From NCBI GenBank assembly GCA_013816485.1, contig JACDEI010000008.1, positions 57,277-121,276 on the forward strand: a stretch of DNA of 64,000 nt, written 5' to 3'. The DNA is from Planctomycetota bacterium. GTDB lineage: Bacteria > Planctomycetota > UBA11346. Position 1 is the first letter of the stretch; the number at the start of each line of letters is the position of its first letter. This document shows positions 38,420 through 49,449 of the stretch, one piece after another. The notes below the pieces were generated by a model. It had not been told where the DNA came from, made no database searches, and worked only from the letters and a program-made list of their open reading frames with translations. The translations under genes and the position numbers were made by a program.

Positions 38420-39575
38420 CGCTGCCCCTGATTCAACACCAGCGACGACTCCGCCTCCGGCAGTCGAATCGACCGTTACGCCGGTGCCAGCCGTTGTTCC
38501 AGCGCCTGTCGCAACCGAGCCAACAAAGGCTGATGCGCATGCTCATCACAACAGCCATGCCTTCAACTTCGATGATCTGAATGCCAGCCATAATCAGCCC
38601 TATTCAGCGATCGAATGGGTCCACGGCCATCCGGCGCTGATCCTCAACGCTGCGCAGTACGCGCAGGTCAACTACGCATCGCTCAGCCACTACGATCAGT
38701 TCAAAACCGCTCAGCCGGATGCCGGCTACCAGATCTGGGCCAACGAGATCGCGGCCGCAGCCACCTATAAGGGCCCCCCTGCCGCCGAACTGGCCAAGGC
38801 CATGACCGTGGCGCGCGAAAAAGCCTGGTTTGGTGCCCTGCCCAAGCCGCTGGCATTTTTCGACCACCAGATCTTTTGGTCGACCATCGCGCTGATCCTG
38901 GCCTCGTTGCTGCTGTTGGTGTTCGCCCGGCGCAAGCCCGACCAGTACAAGCCGACCGGTCGCATCCAGCACATGATCGAAGCGCTCGTGTTGTTCGTGC
39001 GCGACGACATCGTGCGTCCAAACATCAAACACCATCCCGACGTGTGGGTGCCGTACTTCGGTGCGATGTTCATCGCCCTGCTGGCGATGAACCTGTTCGG
39101 TCTGATCCCGCTGTTTGGTACCGCCACCGGCAACATCGCGGTGACCAGCACGCTCGCGCTCACCACCGCCGTGCTGATGCTGTTCATGGGCATCAAGGAA
39201 AACGGCCCGGTGATGTTCTGGATCAAGCTGGTGCCGGTGCACTGGTCATGGCACCCAGGGAACATGCTGCTGTGGTTCTTCCTCGCCTTCAGCGAGATCC
39301 TCCAGTTGGTCATCCGTCCGGTGGTGCTCGCCATCCGACTCTACGCCAACATGCTCGCCGGTCACTCCGTGCTGCTGGTGTTCGCCACGCTCGGGTTCAT
39401 CATCTATGCGAGCGATCAGCAGGCGATCGGCATGGCAACCACCATGGGTGGGTTCGGCTGGCTGCTGACCATCCCCTTCTACGCCCTCGAACTGCTGGTC
39501 GCCCTGCTCCAGGCGTACATCTTCACTCTGCTCAGCGCGGTGTTCATCGGCCTCTGCGCCCACCCCGAGCACTGA
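38412..39575 (+). CDS. atpB: ATP synthase subunit a
   Basis: 387 residues, longer than the usual 240-290 because of an N-terminal extension of about 110-120 residues: a Pro/Thr/Ala-rich stretch, a His-containing segment (DAHAHHNSHAFNF), then a soluble part. The membrane core has NLFGLIPLFGTATGNIAVTS, and the essential Arg lies in VIRPVVLAIRLYANMLAGH, which faces the c-ring in the inner membrane. The start is a GTG at 38412 overlapping the previous gene. The extension is probably periplasmic or a mis-called start, but no later start gives a better fit. Confidence 0.93.
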   Translation: MPDAAPDSTPATTPPPAVESTVTPVPAVVPAPVATEPTKADAHAHHNSHAFNFDDLNASHNQPYSAIEWVHGHPALILNAAQYAQVNYASLSHYDQFKTAQPDAGYQIWANEIAAAATYKGPPAAELAKAMTVAREKAWFGALPKPLAFFDHQIFWSTIALILASLLLLVFARRKPDQYKPTGRIQHMIEALVLFVRDDIVRPNIKHHPDVWVPYFGAMFIALLAMNLFGLIPLFGTATGNIAVTSTLALTTAVLMLFMGIKENGPVMFWIKLVPVHWSWHPGNMLLWFFLAFSEILQLVIRPVVLAIRLYANMLAGHSVLLVFATLGFIIYASDQQAIGMATTMGGFGWLLTIPFYALELLVALLQAYIFTLLSAVFIGLCAHPEH

Positions 39576-39615
39576 TTCCTCCTCACCCTTTCTCCAGTAA
39601 ACCAAGGATCATCCC

Positions 39616-39915
39616 ATGTCGGACCTCGTCACCATCGCCCACGCCATCACCTCCGCCCTGCCGGCCGCTGACGCCGCGCTGGAAGTCGCGCAGGTCTCCG
39701 CCAACGGTGCCCTCGGCATCGGCAAAGGCATCGCCTACGGCGCCGCCGCCGCTGGCGCCGGCATCGGCATCGGCTTGGTGGTCGCCGCCACGCTGAACGG
39801 CATCACCCGTCAGCCCGAACAGGCCGGCGCGCTGCGCGGCCTGATGTTCCTCGGCATCGGCTTCATCGAAGCCCTCGCCCTCATCGGCTTCGTGCTCGTC
39901 TTCATCATCAAGTAA
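39616..39915 (+). CDS. atpE: ATP synthase subunit c
   Basis: 99 residues: an N-terminal segment of about 25 residues, then two helices with the Gly-rich GIAYGAAAAGAGIGIGLVV, the RQPE loop that binds the central stalk, and GIGFIEALALIGFVLVF with the ion-carrying Glu. The residues around it do not show the sodium-type pattern, so protons are the likely coupling ion. AAGGAT lies upstream of ATG 39616. The N-terminal segment may be a leader or an extra periplasmic arm. Confidence 0.95.
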   Translation: MSDLVTIAHAITSALPAADAALEVAQVSANGALGIGKGIAYGAAAAGAGIGIGLVVAATLNGITRQPEQAGALRGLMFLGIGFIEALALIGFVLVFIIK

Positions 39916-40015
39916 GCCGCTGTCCGGCATGGTCGCTCGCGCGGCCACGCCACGTCACTGATCACACCCGTGGTCTGCTGATGCTACCGGTCCGCTGCAC
40001 GCCTACCTTTTTGGA

Positions 40016-40531
40016 ATGGCCATGAACGAGTTCCTGTCCTCCTACCTCGTCAGCTTCATCTGGAGCGTGAGCATCTTCGTGGTGTTCATCCTCATCCTGC
40101 TCAAGCTGGGGGTGAAACACGTCTTGGCGGCGGTCGATGCGCGTGAAGCCAAGATCGCCCGCGAATTGAAGGAATCCGAGGACGCCTACGCCAAGGCCAA
40201 GCAACTGCGTGAAGAGCTCGACCGCCTGATGAAAGGCGCCGAGGCCAAGATCAGCGAGATGATCAAGGAAGCGACCCGCGACGGCGAGGCCATCCGTGCC
40301 AAAGCGGTGGAAACTGCCCGCGATGAAATCGACGCGGTGCGCAACCGCTCGCTGCGCGAGATCGAAGCCGCCCGTCACTCCGCCATCGTGCAGCTCAAGC
40401 AGGCGGTGGCTGAAGTCGCCATCCAGGTCGCCGAGAAGATCGTGCGCGAGAAGCTCGATGCGGCGAAGCAGGAACAGGTCGTGGGCGCGGCGCTCGACGC
40501 CTACGAGTCTCGCTTGGTGAAGGCGAACTGA
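40016..40531 (+). CDS. atpF: ATP synthase subunit b
   Basis: 171 residues with one N-terminal membrane helix (FIWSVSIFVVFILILLKLG) and a long charged coiled coil (ARELKESEDAYAKAKQLREE and onward) that forms the peripheral stalk. Only one b-type gene is present, so the stalk should be a homodimer. ATG 40022 (the second Met of MAMNE) has GGA at a better distance and may be the true start. It ends one base before atpH. Confidence 0.94.
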   Translation: MAMNEFLSSYLVSFIWSVSIFVVFILILLKLGVKHVLAAVDAREAKIARELKESEDAYAKAKQLREELDRLMKGAEAKISEMIKEATRDGEAIRAKAVETARDEIDAVRNRSLREIEAARHSAIVQLKQAVAEVAIQVAEKIVREKLDAAKQEQVVGAALDAYESRLVKAN

Positions 40532-40532
40532 C

Positions 40533-41093
40533 ATGCCCGCGGCCACCGTTGCTGGCGTCTATGCCCAGGCCCTCCTCGCGCTCGCGGAGGAACGCGGCTC
40601 GACCATGCAAGTCATCGAGGATTGCCGTGAAACGGTGGATGGCCTGACGCCGGCGCTGATCACGCAACTCAACGATCCGCGGCTGGGCAAGGCCAAGGCC
40701 AAGGACGCCATACGTGGCGCGTTCACCGGCAAGCTGAGCAAGGAGGTCATCGACCTCCTCCAACTGCTGATCGACCGCAATCGCCTGGGTGACGCGCCCA
40801 TCATCTTCGCCGAAGCCATCCGCGCCGCCGAAGCCAAGGTCGGCCTCGTGCGCGTCCAGGCGGTTACCGCCCATCCGATCACCGCGGTGGAACTCACCAC
40901 GCTGACCGAACGCCTGAAGAAGGCCCTCGGCCCAGGGGTGATGGTCCAGACCAGCACCGATCCGTCGCTGATCTCCGGCCTGACGCTGCGTTTCGGCGAC
41001 ACCATGCTCGACGCCAGCGCCCGCCGGCTGCTCGGCGAGATGAAAGCCACCATCCTCTCCGCCCCCGTGGGCGCCAACCTCTGGAGCGAGTGA
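40533..41093 (+). CDS. atpH: ATP synthase subunit delta
   Basis: 186 residues, normal for the family: the N-terminal helical domain starts ATVAGVYAQALLALAEERG, and the C-terminal part has VQAVTAHPITAVELTTLTER, a region often conserved in delta, and DPSLISGLTLRFGDTMLDAS. It links the peripheral stalk to the top of the alpha/beta ring. It follows atpF with one base between them. Confidence 0.94.
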   Translation: MPAATVAGVYAQALLALAEERGSTMQVIEDCRETVDGLTPALITQLNDPRLGKAKAKDAIRGAFTGKLSKEVIDLLQLLIDRNRLGDAPIIFAEAIRAAEAKVGLVRVQAVTAHPITAVELTTLTERLKKALGPGVMVQTSTDPSLISGLTLRFGDTMLDASARRLLGEMKATILSAPVGANLWSE

Positions 41094-41168
41094 CCGGCCC
41101 GTCGTAGCGACCGCCCGTAGCACTCCCCTCTCTGAACCTGCTTAGAACTACAGCTCGAAGGAAGACCC

Positions 41169-42767
41169 ATGAAGATCCGCGCCGATGAAATGACTGCCGT
41201 CATCAAGGAACAGCTCAAGAACTACGGCGCCTCGGTCGTGGTCGACGAGGTCGGCACGGTCGTCCAGGTCGGTGACGGCATCGCCCGCATCACCGGACTC
41301 GCTGGCATCATGGCCGGCGAGATGATCAGCTTCGACAACGGTGCGTTCGGCCTCGCGCTGAACCTCGAAGAAGGCAACGTCGGCGCGGTGATCCTCGGTG
41401 ACTACACCACCCTCAAAGAGGGCGGCGTGGCCAAGCGCACCAAGCGCGTGCTCGAAGTGCCCGTCGGTCAGGCGCTGCTCGGCCGCGTAGTCGACGCCCT
41501 CGGCAATCCGATCGACGGCAAGGGCCCGATCGCCGCTGAATCCACCCGTCGCGTTGAATCGCCGGCGCCTGGCCTCGCTGACCGCAAGAGCGTGCACGAG
41601 CCGCTGCAGACCGGTTTGAAGTGCATCGACGCCATGATCCCGGTGGGCCGCGGTCAGCGCGAACTGGTGATCGGCGACCGCAAGACCGGCAAGACCGCCA
41701 TCTGCATCGACACCATCATCAATCAAAAGGGCAAGGGCGTCGTCTGCGTGTACGTCGCCATTGGTCAGAAGGAATCGACCGTCGCCAGCATCGTCAAGCA
41801 GCTCGAAGAAACCGGCGCGATGGCCTACACCATCGTCGTCAGCGCGGGCGCCTCGACCCCAGCACCGATGCAGTTCCTCGCACCCTACACCGGCGCGGCG
41901 CTCGCCGAATTCTTCATGTACAACACCTGGGAACATGAGAACGGCCTGCCCAAGATGGTCGGCGGCAAGTACGTTCAGCAGCCGGTCGCCGCTGGCGGCA
42001 AGGGTTTCGCCACCTTCATCGCCTACGACGACCTCTCGAAGCAGGCGTCGTCCTACCGCGAAATGTCGCTGCTCCTGCGTCGTCCGCCGGGCCGCGAAGC
42101 CTACCCGGGCGACGTGTTCTATCTCCACAGCCGCCTGCTGGAACGTGCGGCCAAGCTGAGCGACAAGCTCGGCAACGGCTCGCTCACCGCGTTCCCGGTC
42201 ATCGAAACGCAGGAAGGCGAAGTCTCCGCGTACATCCCGACCAACGTGATCTCGATCACCGACGGTCAGATCTACCTGCAGCCCGACCTCTTCAACGCCG
42301 GTCAGCGCCCCGCGGTCGACGTTGGCATCTCGGTGTCCCGCGTCGGTGGTGCCGCACAGATCAAGGGCATGAAGAAAGTCGCCGGCACGCTCCGGCTCGA
42401 CCTCGCGGCCTACCGCGAGCTCGAAGCCTTCGCCCAGCTCGGCACTGACCTCGATCCCACCACCCAGCGTCAGCTCGATCGCGGCGCGCGCATGGTCGAA
42501 CTGCTGAAGCAGGGCCAGGCCCAGCCGCTCGGCGTCGAGCAGCAGGTAATGATGATCAAGGGCGCCAGCGAAGGCATGCTCGACGGCATCGCCGTCAGCC
42601 AGGTCTCACTCTTCGAGAAAGAATTCCTCGCCTTCATGAGCGCGGAATATCCGGAAGTGGGCAATGAACTGGTCGAGAAGAAGATCCTCGGCGACGACGG
42701 CGAGAAGAAGTTCAAGGAAGCCGTCAAACGCTTCACCGAATCCTTCAAGTCGAAGCACAAGGCCTGA
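41169..42767 (+). CDS. atpA: ATP synthase subunit alpha
   Basis: 532 residues with the P-loop [10 protein letters not shown] (the common form is GDRQTGKT, so Gln is replaced by Lys), the VGRGQREL box, the Arg finger region [16 protein letters not shown] and the lineage-typical [13 protein letters not shown]. It is the non-catalytic nucleotide-binding subunit of F1. GAAGGA precedes ATG 41169. Spacing of 75 nt to atpH and 27 nt to atpG supports a single operon. Confidence 0.97.
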   Translation: MKIRADEMTAVIKEQLKNYGASVVVDEVGTVVQVGDGIARITGLAGIMAGEMISFDNGAFGLALNLEEGNVGAVILGDYTTLKEGGVAKRTKRVLEVPVGQALLGRVVDALGNPIDGKGPIAAESTRRVESPAPGLADRKSVHEPLQTGLKCIDAMIPVGRGQRELVIGDRKTGKTAICIDTIINQKGKGVVCVYVAIGQKESTVASIVKQLEETGAMAYTIVVSAGASTPAPMQFLAPYTGAALAEFFMYNTWEHENGLPKMVGGKYVQQPVAAGGKGFATFIAYDDLSKQASSYREMSLLLRRPPGREAYPGDVFYLHSRLLERAAKLSDKLGNGSLTAFPVIETQEGEVSAYIPTNVISITDGQIYLQPDLFNAGQRPAVDVGISVSRVGGAAQIKGMKKVAGTLRLDLAAYRELEAFAQLGTDLDPTTQRQLDRGARMVELLKQGQAQPLGVEQQVMMIKGASEGMLDGIAVSQVSLFEKEFLAFMSAEYPEVGNELVEKKILGDDGEKKFKEAVKRFTESFKSKHKA

Positions 42768-42794
42768 TCCAAGTAAACGGAACGGACCTGACCC

Positions 42795-45345
<2,551 letters not shown>

Positions 45346-45348
45346 CGT

Positions 45349-45424
45349 CGAGCTTCGAGCTGCGAGCTACGAGTCGGATGGTCCGGCTTAGCTCGCTGCT
45401 CGTAACTTGTAGCTCGTAGCTCGA
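45349..45424. repeat. Hairpin with 7-nt CGAGCTA arms between atpD and atpC
   Basis: The left arm (about 45349-45373) is CGAGCTT/CGAGCTG/CGAGCTA in tandem and the right arm (about 45392-45424) is the complement with two or three variant units. It starts 3 nt after the atpD stop. The loop is about 20 nt. Confidence 0.85.
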
Positions 45425-45446
45425 AACTAAAAGCTGGTGGTTCCCC

Positions 45447-45866
45447 ATGCCTCTCACCGTCACCATCCTGACCCCCGACAAGGCCCTGCCCGCGATGCAG
45501 GCCGATCACGTCACCATCCCAGGTGCCGAGGGTGAGGCTGGTATCCGCGTCGGCCACGCGCCGTACGTCTCGCTGCTGAAGAACGGCAAGGTCTTCATCA
45601 AGAGCACCAACCATGCGAACATCATCTACGCCGTGCGCGGTGGTGTGGCACAGGTCTTCCAAGACAAGGTGACGATCCTGACCGAAGGCGTGATGGATCC
45701 CAACCAGGTCAGCGAAGCGGATCTGCTCAAGCGCCTGCACGACCTGATTGCTGCGACCTACGACGACCCCATCGACGAGATCAAGGCCAAGGCCGAAGCG
45801 CAGTGGATCGTGACCGAGCTCAGGGTCGCCGGCAAACAGGTGCCGGATCTGGGCAAGTTCGCCTAA
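45447..45866 (+). CDS. atpC: ATP synthase subunit epsilon
   Basis: 139 residues: the N-terminal beta sandwich (LTVTILTPDKALPAMQADHV, TIPGAEGEAGIRVGHAPYVS, LLKNG) and the C-terminal helices (SEADLLKRLHDLIAATYD onward) that can lock rotation. It is the last gene of the ATP synthase operon and its stop overlaps, on the other strand, the stop of the small membrane protein gene by 4 nt. Confidence 0.94.
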   Translation: MPLTVTILTPDKALPAMQADHVTIPGAEGEAGIRVGHAPYVSLLKNGKVFIKSTNHANIIYAVRGGVAQVFQDKVTILTEGVMDPNQVSEADLLKRLHDLIAATYDDPIDEIKAKAEAQWIVTELRVAGKQVPDLGKFA

Positions 45867-46075
45867 ACGGCGCTCCGTCGGCTGCGCCAGAGCTTGATGA
45901 ACAACCAGTTCATCACCGCAGCGATGAAAAAATATCCGGCGTACATCCACCACCGGGTCGCATCCGAGGTAATCGGCTGATTCGCCAGATGCCTGGTCGT
46001 GGCGATCATCGCTTCGACCGGGGCGAGCAGCAACGATGCAACCACCGCAACCACCTCGATGTGGCGGCTGGTCAT
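45863..46075 (-). CDS. Small membrane protein, two hydrophobic segments
   Basis: 70 residues, MTSRHIEVVAVVASLLLAPV at the start and ATRWWMYAGYFFIAAVMNWL in the middle, ending in a basic tail (WRSRRSAV). I do not recognise a family. The ATG at 46075 overlaps the stop of the transglutaminase-like gene by ATGA, so both are probably made together. The longer frame to 46186 adds only codons antisense to nothing and is less likely. Confidence 0.6.
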   Translation of the reverse strand: MTSRHIEVVAVVASLLLAPVEAMIATTRHLANQPITSDATRWWMYAGYFFIAAVMNWLFIKLWRSRRSAV

Positions 46076-47457
46076 GGCGACAACGTCTCCACATCCTTGC
46101 CCAGCACCTTCCCGAACGCCCCCAACATCGCCGCGCCGGTGTTCTGTCCATCGGCACCCGAGGTGGTGCCGAGCTTGAGGTAACACGACCGCGGAATGCC
46201 GGGATAAGCGCTGTCGAGGTGCACCCAGCGGTCATCGACATACGCGCTGTTCCACGCGTGGCCGACCCAGCCACCGTAATCCTGGGCATAGACCATGCCG
46301 AGTTCGACCCGCGACGGGATACCAGCGATGCGCAGTACGGCGGCCAACAGGTTGGCGTGTTCGGAGCAATCACCCGTCCGTGAACGGAATGCTTCCAGCG
46401 CGGAACCATCGCCCATCGAGAGATCCTTCTTCACGATGTAGCCGCGCACCGCCAGGCGCAGACGCTCCGCCAACACCGGCTTGGCCACCTGATGGCGCGC
46501 CACCAGGGCGTCGACCCACGCTTTCAGTTGCGGGTCGTCGAGTTCGAGTTGCGGTTCGGCCTTGAGGTACGGCGTGGGATCGGCGAGGACGGATGGCTGG
46601 GCATCGGAGAACGTGGTGACGATGTCGTCGGCCATCTGTTGGAACTCGTCGAGCGGTAAGCCCGCACCTGCCGGCAGTCGGTAACGGTTGGTCGGTCCTG
46701 ACGCCGGTGCCGGACCCTTGGCGGTCACCAGTCCGGTGGGGGCGAGCTCTGCACCGATAAGCGGCACCGGCCCTGCGCTCGGCGCGAATGCGAGCTTGAG
46801 GAAACCCATGTCCATGGTCATGCCGAGCAGATCGCCGTTGGGTTTCAGCGTCATGGTGGTCGGCACCGGCATCAGATCCATGGTCATGCCGAAGGTCATG
46901 GTGCCATCCGCCGCGGTCTGCTGATGAACGGCGGTCATGGTGACAACGCGCACCTGCGCGCCAAGCAACGCCAGGGTCGCGAACTGCTGTTTGTCGCCGG
47001 GTTTCCACGTGGCCTTGGCCAGCAGCTCCTGCGACGACTGCTGCCCGAGCAGTTTCGTCCCGGCCGGGATCTCGACCACCGCATCGGTGGCCCGTCCGAG
47101 ACGCAGTACGCTGACATTGGCCTTGCCCTCCGCGATGGTTCCGGTGGCCGCGGTGGTGACGCCGTTTTCCACATGATCGAAAGTGAAACCGGTGATCTCC
47201 CCCACCGCGCTCACGGTGTAGACCTGGGTATCGCGCACCTCGAAGGCGATCTGCGCTCCGCCCAGCACCCGGTTGAGCACGATGTTGGTCTCGACCCGGT
47301 CGGTGAAGGTTCCATCCGCCTTCTGCAGCACCACCGCATGCATGGTCATCGACGGCTGGTTGTTGATGTTGCCGACGAACCATTGGTCGGTGATGAGTTT
47401 ATCGGCCTCGCCGGCGTGGAGCGCGACAACAGCCAAGAGCAATAGGAAGGGACGCAT
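46072..47457 (-). CDS. Secreted transglutaminase-like protein
   Basis: 461 residues with a signal peptide (MRPFLLLLAVVALHAGEA). A beta-rich N-terminal region (about 20-290) precedes a transglutaminase-like catalytic domain near 345-440: TGDCSEHANLLAAVLRIAGI (Cys), GGWVGHAWNSAYVDD (His) and VHLDSAYPG (Asp) form the papain-like triad. It could crosslink or cleave cell-envelope peptides. ATG 47457 has a strong TTGGAGG site; the frame upstream to 47490 is not needed. Confidence 0.85.
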   Translation of the reverse strand: MRPFLLLLAVVALHAGEADKLITDQWFVGNINNQPSMTMHAVVLQKADGTFTDRVETNIVLNRVLGGAQIAFEVRDTQVYTVSAVGEITGFTFDHVENGVTTAATGTIAEGKANVSVLRLGRATDAVVEIPAGTKLLGQQSSQELLAKATWKPGDKQQFATLALLGAQVRVVTMTAVHQQTAADGTMTFGMTMDLMPVPTTMTLKPNGDLLGMTMDMGFLKLAFAPSAGPVPLIGAELAPTGLVTAKGPAPASGPTNRYRLPAGAGLPLDEFQQMADDIVTTFSDAQPSVLADPTPYLKAEPQLELDDPQLKAWVDALVARHQVAKPVLAERLRLAVRGYIVKKDLSMGDGSALEAFRSRTGDCSEHANLLAAVLRIAGIPSRVELGMVYAQDYGGWVGHAWNSAYVDDRWVHLDSAYPGIPRSCYLKLGTTSGADGQNTGAAMLGAFGKVLGKDVETLSP

Positions 47458-47490
47458 GGAACCTCCAAGGACGCCCGCATAATGAGCCAC

Positions 47491-47611
47491 CCCCTGGGAG
47501 AGGCGAGCCCCAGCTCGCCTTGCCTTGGGAGGTCACTCACGCGTATTGCGAGCGGATGACGCCATAGGTGACGCAAAGGCAAGGCGAGCTGGGGCTCGCC
47601 TCTCCCAGGGG
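47491..47611. repeat. Perfect 36-bp inverted repeat
   Basis: Left arm 47491-47526 and right arm 47576-47611 are exact complements over 36 bp with a 49-nt loop. It fills nearly the whole space between rnhA (ending 47613) and the transglutaminase-like gene (start 47457). The arms contain GGCGAGC and its complement several times but no clean tandem unit. Confidence 0.92.
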
Positions 47612-47612
47612 G

Positions 47613-48107
47613 CTATTCGCGCCACTCCAACCGTCCCTCGTACACGCCATCATCGCCCGACTGCACCGAATCCATCGCCCGATTGGTCAACTGATCGACG
47701 TGCTCATTGCCGCGGTTGCCCGCATGGCCTTTGACCCACCGCCAGCTCACGCGGAACCGCTGACTCAACGCATCGAGTTCCTTGAGCAGATCGACGTTCT
47801 TGAGCGCCCCCTCTTTGCGTTTCCAGCCACGCGCCTTCCAGCCCTCGACCCATTCGGTCATGGCCTTGATCATGTACTGGCTGTCGCTGTGCAGCAGCAC
47901 ACGGATGCCGTCCTTCTTGAGCGACTTCAGCGCCATGATCGCCGCCATCATCTCCATGCGGTTGTTGGTGGTTTCACCTTCACCGCCGCAACGTTCGAGC
48001 GCGTGTCCATTCAGGGGATTGAACACCAGGAACCCCCAACCACCGGGGCCTGGATTGCCACGACACCCGCCATCGGTGTAGATCACGACATCGAAGTTAT
48101 CCGCCAT
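47613..48107 (-). CDS. rnhA: Ribonuclease HI
   Basis: 164 residues with the catalytic carboxylates of RNase H: YTDGGCRGNPGPGGWGF (Asp), TTNNRMEMMAAI (Glu), LLHSDSQYMIKA (Asp) and GNRGNEHVDQLTNRAM (Asp). It degrades the RNA strand of RNA-DNA hybrids. ATG 48107 overlaps the tgt stop by 11 nt, and the extra codons to 48176 lie inside tgt, so the shorter start is preferred. Confidence 0.93.
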   Translation of the reverse strand: MADNFDVVIYTDGGCRGNPGPGGWGFLVFNPLNGHALERCGGEGETTNNRMEMMAAIMALKSLKKDGIRVLLHSDSQYMIKAMTEWVEGWKARGWKRKEGALKNVDLLKELDALSQRFRVSWRWVKGHAGNRGNEHVDQLTNRAMDSVQSGDDGVYEGRLEWRE

Positions 48108-49290
48108 GATCGTTCTCCGCCTGGCGTCCGGGCTTTCGCGCCTCCGAGACTTCGGCTTCCGGTTCCTTGTCGACATACGTCGCGCGGAACTTGTCCGCGA
48201 ACTCGTTGAAGCGACCGGCGCGGATCGCCACGCGCATGCGCGCCATCAGTCGACGATAGTACGCGAGGTTGTGCACCGACAGCAATTGCCCGCCGAGGAT
48301 CTCGCCGCTCTTCATCAGATGCTGGATGTAGGCGCGCGACACGCGTGACGCCTGCGATGGTGTCTCAGGATCGACGGGGCGTGGATCTTCGGCGTATTCC
48401 AGGCGTTTGACCCGCAGCGGACCGGCGTCGGTATAGGCGGTGCCGTGACGACCCATGCGCGTCGGCAGGACGCAGTCGAACTGGTCGATGCCACGCGACA
48501 CCGCTTCCACCAGATCAAGCGGCGTGCCCACACCCATCAGGTAACGTGGCTTCTGCGCCGGCAGGTGCGGACACATCCAGTCGAGCACGCGTAGACGATC
48601 ACTGAAACTTTCGCCGACGGCGAGGCCACCAAGCGCGGTACCCGGCAGATCATGACGCAGCGCATCGGCGAGCGAGGCCTCGCGCAGGTCCTGATGCAGG
48701 CCGCCCTGCACGATCGGGTAGAGCGCCTGCTCCTGCGCGCCACCCGGCAGACCGTCGGCACGCCACGCGTTCACTGAACGCGCGAGCCACGCCGCGGTGC
48801 GCCGGTTGCACGCCTCGATCGCCGAACGCTTGGCGTCCGCCGGCGGACATTCGTCGAACGCCATGATGATGTCGGCACCAAGCAACCGCTGGATACGGAT
48901 CGACTCTTCGGGAGTGAGGTTGAACGCCGTGCCGTCGAGGTGACTGCGGAACCACACGCCGTCATCGGTGATCTTGCGGTTCGCCGCGAGGCTGAAGACC
49001 TGATACCCACCCGAGTCGGTGAGCATCGGCCCACGCCATCCGGTGAACGCATGCAGTCCACCGAGCGCCCGCACGCGTTCTGGTCCTGGTCGCAGCGCTA
49101 GGTGGTAGGTATTGCACAACATCACACCCTGGCCGAGTTGTTCCGCCTGTTGGACGGTGACGCCCTTGAGCCCGCCAAGCGTCGCCACCGCCATGAAACA
49201 CGGCGTCGGCACGGCACCATGCGGTGTCTGCAACATGCCGGCACGTGCCGCGCCATCGCTGGCTTGGAGGTCGAATGAGATCGCGGGCAT
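48097..49290 (-). CDS. tgt: tRNA-guanine transglycosylase lacking the zinc-binding cysteines
   Basis: 397 residues that follow bacterial Tgt throughout: SFDLQASDGAARAGMLQTPH, GGYQVFS after the catalytic Asp of MLTDSGG, DECPPADAKRSAIEACNRR, LGGLAVGES, VLPTRMGRHG (nucleophile region), YAEDPRPVDP and SRAYIQHLMKSGEILG. It exchanges guanine-34 for preQ1 in queuosine tRNAs. The CxCxxC zinc cluster expected just before SRAYIQHL is replaced by ETPSQAS (Thr, Ser, Ser), while the fourth ligand His in SVHNLAYY is kept. ATG 49290 fits the family; the frame upstream reads repeat. Confidence 0.93.
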   Translation of the reverse strand: MPAISFDLQASDGAARAGMLQTPHGAVPTPCFMAVATLGGLKGVTVQQAEQLGQGVMLCNTYHLALRPGPERVRALGGLHAFTGWRGPMLTDSGGYQVFSLAANRKITDDGVWFRSHLDGTAFNLTPEESIRIQRLLGADIIMAFDECPPADAKRSAIEACNRRTAAWLARSVNAWRADGLPGGAQEQALYPIVQGGLHQDLREASLADALRHDLPGTALGGLAVGESFSDRLRVLDWMCPHLPAQKPRYLMGVGTPLDLVEAVSRGIDQFDCVLPTRMGRHGTAYTDAGPLRVKRLEYAEDPRPVDPETPSQASRVSRAYIQHLMKSGEILGGQLLSVHNLAYYRRLMARMRVAIRAGRFNEFADKFRATYVDKEPEAEVSEARKPGRQAENDHGG

Positions 49291-49297
49291 GACGTCA

Positions 49298-49441
49298 GGT
49301 CCGGAAGTCCGGAAGTCCGGAGGTCCGGAAGTCCGTCGATACGAGGGATGGTGCCGTGGACTTGGCAGCGATCCGTAGTCGAGCACCAGCGATCGATCGT
49401 GGGAGGGACTTCCGGACTTCCGGACCTCCGGACCTCCGGAC
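49298..49441. repeat. Hairpin with 8-nt GTCCGGAA arms
   Basis: Left arm 49298-49335 is GTCCGGAA (some copies GTCCGGAG) in tandem and right arm 49406-49441 is its complement, but the A/G variant units are in a different order in the two arms. It lies between the co-directional SpoIID and tgt genes, 8 nt from the tgt start codon. Confidence 0.9.
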
Positions 49442-49449
49442 AGAGGCAA

